Positions 1-6,096 of a stretch of DNA of 9,183 nt are shown in pieces (within the stretch, counting starts at the first letter, position 1; each line of letters starts with the position of its first letter). A program made the position numbers and the translations under genes. The notes under the pieces are model-generated. The model worked only from the letters and a program-made list of their open reading frames with translations. It was not told the origin of the DNA and did not search any database. This DNA is from CAZBWE01 sp964440735 (GTDB lineage Bacteria; Planctomycetota; Phycisphaerae; Sedimentisphaerales; Anaerobacaceae): the NCBI GenBank assembly GCA_964440735.1, contig CAYTTK010000108.1, positions 1 to 9,183 of the forward strand. Reading direction: 5' to 3'.

Positions 1-200
1 CTGAGGGTCCAGTGTAATGCCTCAAAGCGGAGTTATGTCGCGCATTTGGTTCGAGGCCTGCCCGGGGAGAGGAGGCCAAAGGAGGGGAAAAACGAATAAG
101 ATTTCACCCGCAACCAGACACCGAAAAGACCATGTCCTCAAGGCTAACTCGACCTCAGTCTTTGCGATCCCACGGAGGAAGCGAATACCAAAAGCCTTTT
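1..200. other. left-edge non-coding stretch
   Basis: This lies just downstream of the stop codon of the lectin-domain gene. I see no convincing gene. The plus strand has a purine-rich tract at about 63..95 with a Shine-Dalgarno-like AAAGGAGGGG, but no start codon follows at a usable distance. Short open frames here have no ribosome site and no recognisable protein features. Confidence 0.5.
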
Positions 201-224
201 TCACTTCTGTGGCAAAGTGAAAAA
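197..224. terminator. 10-bp perfect hairpin straddling the stop codon, possible weak terminator
   Basis: TTTTTCACTT (197..206) and AAGTGAAAAA (215..224) are exact reverse complements separated by 8 bases. The TGA stop of the lectin-domain gene (201..203) lies inside the arm. On the minus strand the downstream sequence is GGCTTTTGG rather than a clean T-tract, and the stem is AT-rich. It could be a weak terminator or an mRNA 3'-end structure. Confidence 0.35.
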
Positions 225-2435
225 ACTCCAGTAGGTTTCTCCTCCATGCACCCAGCTCCGATAAGTCGTATCGTGAATCCGATGCCTGTGCTTATAATGC
301 TCATAAGGGAGCTTGAGGCAATCTACCGCCAGAGATTCCCAACAGAAGCAGTGTGTGCGGTCAACTCCCGAGAGCGTAACCTCGAGATTATTCTTCGCCC
401 CCCCGAGTAGTTTCCGATCAAACAGGATTTCCAAGTTCTTCAAGTTCTGAAAACCTGAGTCAGCTTTCTTGCCATGGCGCCCGTGTTCGATTGGAGAAGT
501 ACCAACACCGGGACAGCCACTGTATATCAGGTGACCGTTTAGCTCGACGTGGACGCGGTAACTCGATACGTTCCCATCGCCATCGTCAAAGGCACTCCCA
601 AGAGTTAACTTTGCTTGAGCCGGAACTGCGGGTGTCGTAACATTGACCTCACTAGATGAAGACGATTTTCCCGCCTCGTTATAAGCAGTAACTCTATACC
701 AGTAAGTTGTCTCTGGCTCTAAACCGGCATCGGTATACGAAGTAGTATCCGCGGGTAAGCTTGCCGTCCTGGTATAATCGTTTCCAGTTTTTCGGTCCAC
801 ATGAAACCCTTCTTCGTTAGTTGACTCGTCTTTCCAAGTGAGATCTATCCGCCTGAAGCAAGCTGCGGTTCCGTTCAGACTAGCAGGAGCAGAAGGTGCC
901 TTTGCCTCCTCTTCAGGCTCTTTTGGTTCCGACTCACACACGTAGAAGTCTTTGTTGTCGGGGTTGTTAGGCATTCCCCAGTCGTTCCATCTTCCGTTAC
1001 CGCTGCAGATCTGAACGCAGTCCTCTGCACCCCCTGCATCGTTTGGTTCACCCGGAGCCCAATTTGTATAGGTCGAGCTATCATCAGCCACCCACTTCCA
1101 CTTATCCTCTTGGTCTTTATCAGTAAGTCCGATCCAAGCCGTCCTGGCAGCGTCATCCCAGAGTAGTCGAGCCACCACACTATTTTCTTCTTCGGAGCTG
1201 ATCGTTACCAGGTGGCCTCCCATGTCTTCGCACTTGGCTCGAGCTTCTTCCCAGGTGACCTTGTTCTTTACAACCTGATATCGTGCTCGCTCTGTCTGTT
1301 TTCCCACCGGTAGTTCCACTTCCCATTCTAACTCCACGAGTTTCTTAATCTTAGATATTTCTGTCCGCTCCAAGAACCCCTTCTTGGTGTCTATGCGCAC
1401 GTACGGGAGTAGGACACGAATGTACAAGCGGGTCTTTTCCAGCTCACTGGGACCGATCCGGAAGAGATAATTGATTTCATAACCCCAAATGCCATAGCCA
1501 AGTGCCTCGGTTTCAGTTCCGCTCAACCGGACCCAGGCGGTCCTCTGAAGATCATAAGTGACATCATCGGAGAATACCAGCGATGATGACTTGTAACTGT
1601 CGTTTTCAGCATCTGCTGAAGGCCGCACCTGTGTCGTCAGCGCCCAGAAACGGGGATTCTTCTTGGCCTCTTTTTCGATGAATTCTCTCATTTTCTCGGT
1701 CGCTTCTATGAATAGATCGAATCCAAGTGGCATAGCGACGAGTTTCATCAAGAACTTGCTCGTTTTTATTACACCCGTCTCAGTGGGGGTGCTTGGCGTA
1801 TACTGGGAGCCAAACTTGTCAGCCCCAGTGTAGGTTTTCTTGATATCTTTCGCTATCCAATCCGGATCGCTTGTGAGTACTTTTCCACGCTCAACCTCCT
1901 TGTAGTAGACCTCCTGTTTGGATTGAGAAAAATATGCCTTATCATCCTCGATAGCCAGCATGATGAGACCCGGCTTGGAAAGGTCGAGAAACATGCCGCG
2001 GCCGCCTTTGGGGACCCACCACGAATCGACCTGGAAATCCCCCCGGTAGCCTTTTTTGGTGACCGGTGGGAAGGTGATGCGGAGTCGGTAGTACTTTGTG
2101 CCGCTGTATTCGGAAGATAGCTCATCCGGACCGTACAGCTCCAGCCATACTGTACCCAGCATCTTCTCATTCTTTTCTGTATCCGTCCAGGAAAAAGGCG
2201 GGGAAAGAATAGATGCCATTGAGAGATTAGCTGCGACCAGTAAAGACCAAGTGATGGCCACACTCACTGCTAACCCGGTAATTCGTATGAAGAGCCTAGC
2301 TTCTACCCAAGGAGTCTTTGTGTTCCTGTCCATTGTTCTTGATTGCAGACCGCGGAAGATTCCGTTCGCCTTTTTTGCAAGACTCCTTACACTGTCTCCG
2401 GTAACGCGCTCTCCCACCCGGCTTCTTTCTGACAT
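201..2435 (-). CDS. membrane-anchored protein with C-type lectin and fibronectin type III domains
   Basis: Residues are numbered from the ATG at 2435 (744 aa). A basic N-terminus of about 47 residues precedes one hydrophobic segment (about 48-74), giving either a signal anchor or a long signal peptide. Residues about 80-380 are predicted beta-rich and I do not recognise them. Residues about 386-501 form a C-type lectin domain: WIGL at 434-437, EPN at 463-465, WND at 483-485 and a final VCE cysteine at 500. EPN with WND is the Ca2+-dependent mannose-type sugar site in known lectins. The cysteine normally found shortly after WND is missing, and an extra one sits at 477, so one disulfide is likely rearranged. 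A fibronectin type III domain follows (about 511-602), then an unrecognised C-terminal domain with clustered cysteines (HCFC, 696-698). The likely role is surface glycan binding or adhesion. A GTG at 2441 is an alternative start, but it is only one base from the ribosome site. Confidence 0.9.
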   Translation of the reverse strand: MSERSRVGERVTGDSVRSLAKKANGIFRGLQSRTMDRNTKTPWVEARLFIRITGLAVSVAITWSLLVAANLSMASILSPPFSWTDTEKNEKMLGTVWLELYGPDELSSEYSGTKYYRLRITFPPVTKKGYRGDFQVDSWWVPKGGRGMFLDLSKPGLIMLAIEDDKAYFSQSKQEVYYKEVERGKVLTSDPDWIAKDIKKTYTGADKFGSQYTPSTPTETGVIKTSKFLMKLVAMPLGFDLFIEATEKMREFIEKEAKKNPRFWALTTQVRPSADAENDSYKSSSLVFSDDVTYDLQRTAWVRLSGTETEALGYGIWGYEINYLFRIGPSELEKTRLYIRVLLPYVRIDTKKGFLERTEISKIKKLVELEWEVELPVGKQTERARYQVVKNKVTWEEARAKCEDMGGHLVTISSEEENSVVARLLWDDAARTAWIGLTDKDQEDKWKWVADDSSTYTNWAPGEPNDAGGAEDCVQICSGNGRWNDWGMPNNPDNKDFYVCESEPKEPEEEAKAPSAPASLNGTAACFRRIDLTWKDESTNEEGFHVDRKTGNDYTRTASLPADTTSYTDAGLEPETTYWYRVTAYNEAGKSSSSSEVNVTTPAVPAQAKLTLGSAFDDGDGNVSSYRVHVELNGHLIYSGCPGVGTSPIEHGRHGKKADSGFQNLKNLEILFDRKLLGGAKNNLEVTLSGVDRTHCFCWESLAVDCLKLPYEHYKHRHRIHDTTYRSWVHGGETYWSFFTLPQK
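630..899 (-). other. fibronectin type III domain
   Basis: The segment begins APSAPASLNG, continues with DLTWKDES and EEGFHVDRK, and ends with the typical TTYWYRVTAYNEAGKSSSS and VNVTTP strands. These are the hallmarks of an FnIII beta-sandwich. It acts as a spacer between the lectin domain and the C-terminal domain. Confidence 0.85.
933..1280 (-). other. C-type lectin domain with EPN and WND motifs
   Basis: The order of landmarks matches a canonical C-type lectin domain: an alpha helix with a cysteine (EEARAKC), GGHLVTI, WIGLTD, WKW, the WAPGEPN calcium/sugar loop, EDCV, RWND, and the closing YVCE. EPN indicates mannose/GlcNAc-type rather than galactose-type (QPD) specificity in characterised lectins. 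Four cysteines are present (residues 402, 473, 477, 500), but the usual third one after WND is absent. Confidence 0.92.
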
Positions 2436-2442
2436 CTTCACT

Positions 2443-2450
2443 ACCTCCTT
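2443..2450 (-). promoter_or_regulatory. ribosome binding site deciding the start of the lectin gene
   Basis: AAGGAGGT on the minus strand is a perfect match to the anti-Shine-Dalgarno sequence. It is 7 bases from the ATG at 2435 but only 1 base from the in-frame GTG at 2441, so the ATG is the better start. Confidence 0.85.
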
Positions 2451-2727
2451 ATTTGGCCTAATCTTAGTTGGGTCGTAAAAAGCAGCCTTGTTCTCACGCT
2501 CGTCTCCTCTAGGGTGCAGCCTTTACTCTGCTTAATTACCTTTGGGTTTTGAAAATATCTTATGTAGAGCCTGAGACGCTGGTGCTTGCTCGCCCTGCTG
2601 CCAAACATTTGCCATCGGAGCAGGAACCCCAACAGCTTTAACCACCCAACCACTTCGAAAGCGTCGGTGAGATCGCCATTCCGCCCATAGCAACCCGCTG
2701 GGGTACTCGACTTTTTGGCAGAATCTC

Positions 2728-2763
2728 CCTTTTCCTAACCCTGGTCCTTTTCCTGGCCCTCGG
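2728..2763. repeat. two imperfect 18-bp tandem units
   Basis: The plus-strand unit CCTTTTCCTAACCCTGGT (2728..2745) is followed at once by CCTTTTCCTGGCCCTCGG (2746..2763). They match at 14 of 18 positions. They abut the TAG stop (2764..2766) of the FGE-domain gene. Function is unknown and they may be a chance duplication. Confidence 0.5.
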
Positions 2764-4120
2764 CTAGGGAGCTTCCTCAGAGACAACCGTCACCGTGGCA
2801 CGGGCGACTCCCGCCCCCTCAGAAGCTTGGTGAGCTTCACCCGGAGTGGAATACGCGGAGTCTCGGGCATTGGCCAGGAGGGTAAAGGTGCCTTCTTGAG
2901 TGGCAGTTACATTCCAGTCAGAGCTCGCGCTCCTTCCAGAAACCTCTACCGTATGGGCTTTGTCGAGCTCGGGTATGCCTGTGTTTTCACCCCACCACCA
3001 CATGGACTGGAGTCCCACATCATCCTCCGCCTTCAGGAGTACTCTAAAGGTCTCTCCCACCCGGACTGTCTCGGGGGTGACCGAGATAGAGACGGTGGGG
3101 GGTTGGTCTTTTGCCAGAGAAGACTTCACGCAGCGAAAACCCAGATCGTGGGCCGTCACCCAGTCCGGCTCGTAGCCCTTTCTAAAAGCACAGCGCAGCC
3201 AAATCCAGGTATTGGGACGCCTAATCCAGCTAGTACCACGAGCCACGCGGAACTTGCCCGCCTCAGGTCCCTGCGGGTTCCTTAGCGGGCTCTTCCCGTA
3301 GTAATCTTTGGCATACCAGTCGGAGCACCACTCCGAGACGTTCCCCGCCATATCATGGAGGCCGTAGCCATTCTCGGGATAAGACCCCACTGGGGTAGTG
3401 CGGCGTGTTTCCTCGTCGTATTCATCGGTGTAGTTGGCCTTGGTAGAGTCGGCCTTATCATCTCCCCAGGGATACTGCTTCTCCACAAGTCCTCCTCGTG
3501 CGGCTTTCTCCCACTCTGCTTCGGTAGAAAGCCTCTTTTCCGCCCACTGGGCGTAGGCCATAGCCCCGTACCAGCTCACCGCTACCACAGGATGGTTTTC
3601 GTAGCCCGACATCGGTTGGTACCTTCCGTCGTTATATTCAATACGGGAGTAGTAGGTTTCGACATTCAGGCAGGGTATTCCACCTTCTTTCGTTCGGTAC
3701 ACTAGCGTGAATGGACGAATAAGGACCCGGGTATCATATACGGGATGCTTATACTTCTCATAGTCCTTACTCAACTCAATGTGACTGGCCTTGTCGTTGA
3801 GGAACTGACAGAATTGGGCATTGGTAACCTCATATTTGTCTATGTAGTAAGCATCTAGATAGACTGTATGGCCTGGTTTCTCATCGGGGCGCCCTTCATC
3901 CGAGCCCATGATGAATTCACCGCCCGGGATGAGGACCATACTATCACCCTCCTTCACCACATCCGTGGGGAGTTGGACTTCCACCACGGGAGCTTCCTCA
4001 GAGACAACCATGATAGTCGCCCGGGCTACCCCTTCGCCCTCCGAAGCCTGGTGAGTTTCACCGGCGGTAGGATAGGCAGAGTCTCGGGCATTGGCGGCGA
4101 GGGTGAAGACCCCTTCTTTG
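2764..4120 (-). CDS. 3' part of the CBM9/Ig-like/FGE-domain protein (continues across the N gap)
   Basis: This frame is open from the gap edge (first full codon at 4119) to the TAG at 2764. The ATG at 4011 lies in the middle of an Ig-like repeat and is not a real start. It encodes the end of repeat 2, an FGE-sulfatase (SUMF1/EgtB/PvdO-type) domain at 3121..3945, and Ig-like repeat 3 (2767..3108). FGE-fold landmarks are MVLIPGGEFIMGSDEG, YYIDKYEVTNAQF, NHPVVAVSWYGAMAYAQWAE, STEAEWEKAARGG, YPWGDD, GLHDMAGNVSEWCSDWY, ARGTSW and GFRCV. True FGE has two catalytic copper-binding cysteines five residues apart (human C336/C341). A gap-free alignment of the GTSW...RCAFR segment puts Arg and Trp at these sites, so sulfatase-activating oxidase activity is unlikely and the domain is probably a binding or structural module. 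Confidence 0.9.
2767..3108 (-). repeat. Ig-like repeat 3 (C-terminal copy)
   Basis: This is the copy after the FGE domain, about 114 residues from DQPPTVSISVTPE to the terminal VVSEEAP. It keeps LLKAEDDVGLQSMWWWGEN, GIPELDKAHT and HQASEG, but differs from the other copies through VEVSGRSASSDWNV. It is more diverged than repeats 1 and 2 are from each other. The beta-sandwich (PKD/Ig-like) assignment is inferred from size and strand pattern. Confidence 0.85.
3121..3945 (-). other. FGE-sulfatase (SUMF1-like) domain without catalytic cysteines
   Basis: The domain covers about 275 residues, close to the usual length for the family. All structural signature blocks from MVLIPGGEF to GFRCV are present, with one change of the common KRLPTEAEWE to KRLSTEAEWE. 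The catalytic Cys-X4-Cys pair of aerobic FGE is replaced by Arg and Trp. Only the nearby non-catalytic cysteine (LRCAFR) is kept. The FGE fold is a variant of the C-type lectin fold. Confidence 0.88.
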
Positions 4121-4328
4121 NNNNNNNNNNNNNNNNNNNNNNNNNNNNNNNNNNNNNNNNNNNNNNNNNNNNNNNNNNNNNNNNNNNNNNNNNNNNNNNN
4201 NNNNNNNNNNNNNNNNNNNNCATCGACTGGAGTCCCACATCATCCTCGGCCTTGAGGAGAACCCTAAAGGTCTCTCCTACCCGAACTTTCTCAGGACTTA
4301 CCGAAATCGACACCGTAGGAGGTTGGTC
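3979..4328 (-). repeat. Ig-like repeat 2, interrupted by the N gap
   Basis: This copy starts DQPPTVSISVSPEKVRVGE and reads to LQSM at 4221. It resumes after the gap at KEGVFTLAANARD and runs to VVSEEAPVVE. The DNA on both sides of the gap is nearly identical to repeat 1, for example the roughly 55 bases at 4066..4120 against 4416..4470. This explains why assembly broke here. More whole copies could be hidden in the gap. Confidence 0.85.
4121..4220. other. assembly gap of 100 N inside a tandem repeat
   Basis: There are exactly 100 N, the conventional placeholder for an unknown gap length. The equivalent interval in repeat 1 (4471..4571) is 101 bases. Replacing 100 with 101, or with 101 plus any multiple of 351, puts the upstream and downstream coding parts in the same frame. 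Confidence 0.95.
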
Positions 4329-5306
4329 TTCAGCCACAGGAATTGCCCCAGAAAAAACCGTAATGGTAGCATAGGCTATCCCTTCACCCTCAGAAGCTTG
4401 ATGGGGCTCACCCGGGGTAGGATAGGCAGAGTCTCGGGCATTGGCGGCGAGGGTGAAGACCCCTTCTTTGGTAGCAGTGAGGCTCCAGCTAGAGGTAGCA
4501 CTCTTACCAAAGATTCTGGCCGTGTGCGCCTTGTCGAGCTCCGGAATCCCGGTGTTCTCTCCCCACCACCACATCGACTGGAGTCCCACATCATCCTCGG
4601 CCTTGAGGAGAACCCTAAAGGTCTCTTCCACCCGGACTTTCTCGGGAGTGATGGAGATAGAGACGGTGGGGGGTTGGTCTTGGACAGGAAGAAGTTCGCC
4701 TTCTTTGGCTAGCGCTAGATCTCCCCAGCTGTCGGGATAGTAAGACCCTTGAGGCCAAATGGTTAGGCCGTTAGACCTGTCCTTGTGGTAGATCCTGAGG
4801 CCAAGAGTGCTTCCCGGCTGGGGATTGTTCAGGCTAGACAAAGAGACTCTACCCTCAAGTTCCCACCCCCCAGATCTTTCTGCCACTGCGGCATCCCAGC
4901 TATCCTTACCGAATATTCGACCACTTCTCCGGATAGCATAGTGCCTATCATCGGGCTGGTCCAGGCTTTTGCCCTTATTATGAAGGGTATCAAAGTAGAT
5001 CTGTATTTCATCGTCATTTTCCTTGGTGCTATCGTCGATATCGAATGCGAGGTAGAGGTACTTCTGGTCATGTTTGATGAGTACCTCCATTTGGCCATCT
5101 GCCACTGAAAGTACAGTTCGGGAAGCATCCTTCCACTCATCGCTAATGTCCCCTTTCAGTTTCTCAATCGGTATGAAGCTTCCTTTAAGTGACTCAAAGA
5201 GCCCTACTTCATCAGCTGCGCAGCAAACCCTCAGAGTCAGAAGCACCGAAAGGACAATTGAGACAAATAGGGCGGAGACTCTCCCACTGTCTTTTCTTAA
5301 CTTCAT
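4221..5306 (-). CDS. 5' part of the CBM9/Ig-like/FGE-domain protein (signal peptide, CBM9-like domain, Ig-like repeats)
   Basis: The ATG at 5306 follows AAGGTGG with 4 bases of spacing. Residues 1-31 form a signal peptide: basic MKLRK, a hydrophobic core and a likely cleavage after CCAA. Residues about 43-203 resemble the CBM9/DOMON-like carbohydrate-binding domain, with GDISDEW near the start, KYLYLAFDIDD, DEIQIYFDT, a GWELEGRVSLSSL strand pair and a closing SWGDLAL. Ig-like repeat 1 covers residues 210-326. Repeat 2 starts at 327 and enters the gap at residue 362. The frame that appears to continue through the gap to a stop at 4026 is an artefact of the 100-N placeholder: its residues after the gap do not match the repeat, whereas the adjacent frame does. 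With a 101-base gap, the full product is about 847 residues. The likely role is a secreted glycan-binding or surface protein. Confidence 0.92.
4329..4679 (-). repeat. Ig-like repeat 1 (351 bp, 117 residues)
   Basis: This is the only copy before the FGE domain that is fully sequenced. It runs from DQPPTVSISITPEKVRVE to AIPVAE. Signature blocks are LLKAEDDVGLQSMWWWGEN, TGIPELDKAHT, ANARDSAYPTPGEPHQASEG and YATITV. The unit is exactly 117 codons to the same point in repeat 2. It is probably a beta-sandwich spacer, inferred from strand pattern and length. Confidence 0.9.
4698..5180 (-). other. CBM9-like carbohydrate-binding domain
   Basis: The domain spans about 160 residues of alternating strands with the typical CBM9/DOMON-like progression: a GD.SDEW opening, a 'YLYLAFDIDD' strand, an acidic DDEIQIYFDT strand, a GGWELEGRVSL strand and a SWGDLAL end. 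Members bind sugars or haem and often sit at the N-terminus of secreted multidomain proteins. The actual ligand here cannot be read from sequence. Confidence 0.7.
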
Positions 5307-5598
5307 CCTTCCACCTTCTTCACGAGGTCCCTTCCTACTACCGTGTCAGCAATACAGTTTAACGCGCCTCTGGCTCTGACAAGTCTAATGCGGGGTCTAG
5401 CCAGAGTCTAACTGCGACACTCTGAAGTCCTTCTTGACACCGTCCTCCCTCACAATAACCTGAGCGCCATCATCTTCCACTGGATGCCGGTCTTCACCAG
5501 ACATCAATCAGACCCCACAGCCTGAATGCGACACTTGGCAGAGTCTCGAGGTCTATCGAGAGGTCAGAGAAGTGTTGCTCTAACCCTGGTGAAAACTG
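5307..5598. promoter_or_regulatory. repeat-rich intergenic region, possible leader or mobile-element remnant
   Basis: About 290 bases hold several inverted repeats: CTCTGGCT (5368..5375) with AGCCAGAG (5399..5406); CAGAGT (5402..5407) with ACTCTG (5419..5424); and a nested pair, ACACTT (5531..5536) with AAGTGT (5570..5575) enclosing TCTCGA (5544..5549) and TCGAGA (5556..5561). The first two stems share bases 5402..5406 and cannot form together. TGCGACAC occurs at 5413..5420 and 5527..5534, and GTCTAA(C)TGCG at 5383..5392 and 5406..5416. A 35-codon minus-strand frame (5397..5504) has no strong ribosome site. The region may act as a regulatory leader for the gene at 5306 or be a decayed element; I cannot tell which. 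Confidence 0.4.
5311..5317 (-). promoter_or_regulatory. ribosome binding site of the CBM9/FGE gene
   Basis: AAGGTGG on the minus strand lies 4 bases before the ATG at 5306. It supports that ATG and the signal peptide that follows it. Confidence 0.6.
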
Positions 5599-6096
5599 CT
5601 AAATTCGGCCCAGGACTGCCAATACGCAGAGAATGAAAAAGGCAACCATCATTGCTGCCGCGATCAACCTCAGTAGTACTCCCAAGGGTGTGCGAATGGG
5701 CACAAAGACTGGCCCCACAGGCATGGGAAACACAACCGCTTTTTCCTTTCGTGGAAAAGCCCTCGGAGAGATCTTTTTTGGTCGCAGACACAAGTAAGCA
5801 AGTGCCCCGGCGGGAGGAAAGATGAACGTCAAAAGCGCATAGAGAAATCCGAGCAGACCGTTCACGCGCCGTCTTCGAGAGTTGACGAAGACCCAGATGG
5901 CGCTAACTAGGGTGAAAAAAAGGGCCAAGAGAAGGTAATCTACTGCTCGGGAGACGGGTCTGAAGGCCGCTACCAGGGTCAGCGCCGACCACAATCCCAG
6001 GGTAGCGAAAAAGAAGTGATCCTTCTGGAAAACAAGGGAATCAAGTCTCGCCTCCAGTTGATAGAAAGGAAAAATTGGCGATTTCCTGGGAAACAT
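5599..6096 (-). CDS. small integral membrane protein, four hydrophobic segments
   Basis: This encodes 165 residues with hydrophobic segments at about 28-46, 52-72, 79-104 and 138-162. Between segments 2 and 3 is an RRRR cluster (74-77), expected on the cytoplasmic side. Segment 3 contains FPPAGALAYLCLRP, resembling the P-x-x-G-x-x-x-Y pattern of the PLDc_N-type membrane motif, and is followed by a very basic loop (105-120). Basic residues flank segment 3 on both sides, so the PP may mark a re-entrant hairpin rather than a full crossing. I do not recognise a family with confidence. The ribosome site is weak: GGGAG lies about 15 bases before the ATG. It may be transcribed separately from the larger genes. 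Confidence 0.7.
   Translation of the reverse strand: MFPRKSPIFPFYQLEARLDSLVFQKDHFFFATLGLWSALTLVAAFRPVSRAVDYLLLALFFTLVSAIWVFVNSRRRRVNGLLGFLYALLTFIFPPAGALAYLCLRPKKISPRAFPRKEKAVVFPMPVGPVFVPIRTPLGVLLRLIAAAMMVAFFILCVLAVLGRI

Larger units (their letters stand above)
2442..2763. other. intergenic region upstream of the lectin gene
   Basis: About 320 bases separate the FGE-domain gene from the lectin gene. Minus-strand open frames here (for example 2532..2786, starting at a TTG inside the upstream gene) have no ribosome site and low-complexity starts, so I do not call them. Two 18-base tandem units lie directly after the upstream stop codon. I see no convincing promoter or intrinsic terminator. Confidence 0.5.

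Noticed and set aside
2532..2786. Minus-strand 84-codon frame overlapping the end of the FGE gene
   Set aside because: It has a TTG start inside another gene, no ribosome site, a glycine/proline/lysine-rich start caused by the tandem repeat, and no recognisable domain.
3121..3945. Diversity-generating retroelement target, because FGE and C-type lectin folds are the usual hosts of variable regions
   Set aside because: There is no reverse transcriptase, no template repeat and no near-duplicate of the FGE C-terminal region in the window. The FGE end is followed by another domain rather than the protein's C-terminus.
4004..4014. ATG at 4011 as the start of a separate FGE gene
   Set aside because: It lies in the middle of an Ig-like repeat strand (ARATIMVVSEE) with no ribosome site or signal peptide.
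4026..4220. End of the upstream ORF at 4026, reading through the gap
   Set aside because: After the gap this frame gives residues unlike any repeat copy. The adjacent frame gives the expected repeat, so the stop is an artefact of the gap length.
2767..4679. CRISPR array or short-repeat array suggested by the repeated DNA
   Set aside because: The repeats are 351-base coding units in frame, with no short direct repeats and unique spacers.
5397..5504. 35-codon minus-strand frame starting MSGEDRHPVEDD
   Set aside because: Codon content looks plausible, but the ribosome site is weak and the frame lies inside the repeat-rich intergenic region, so it is not called as a gene.
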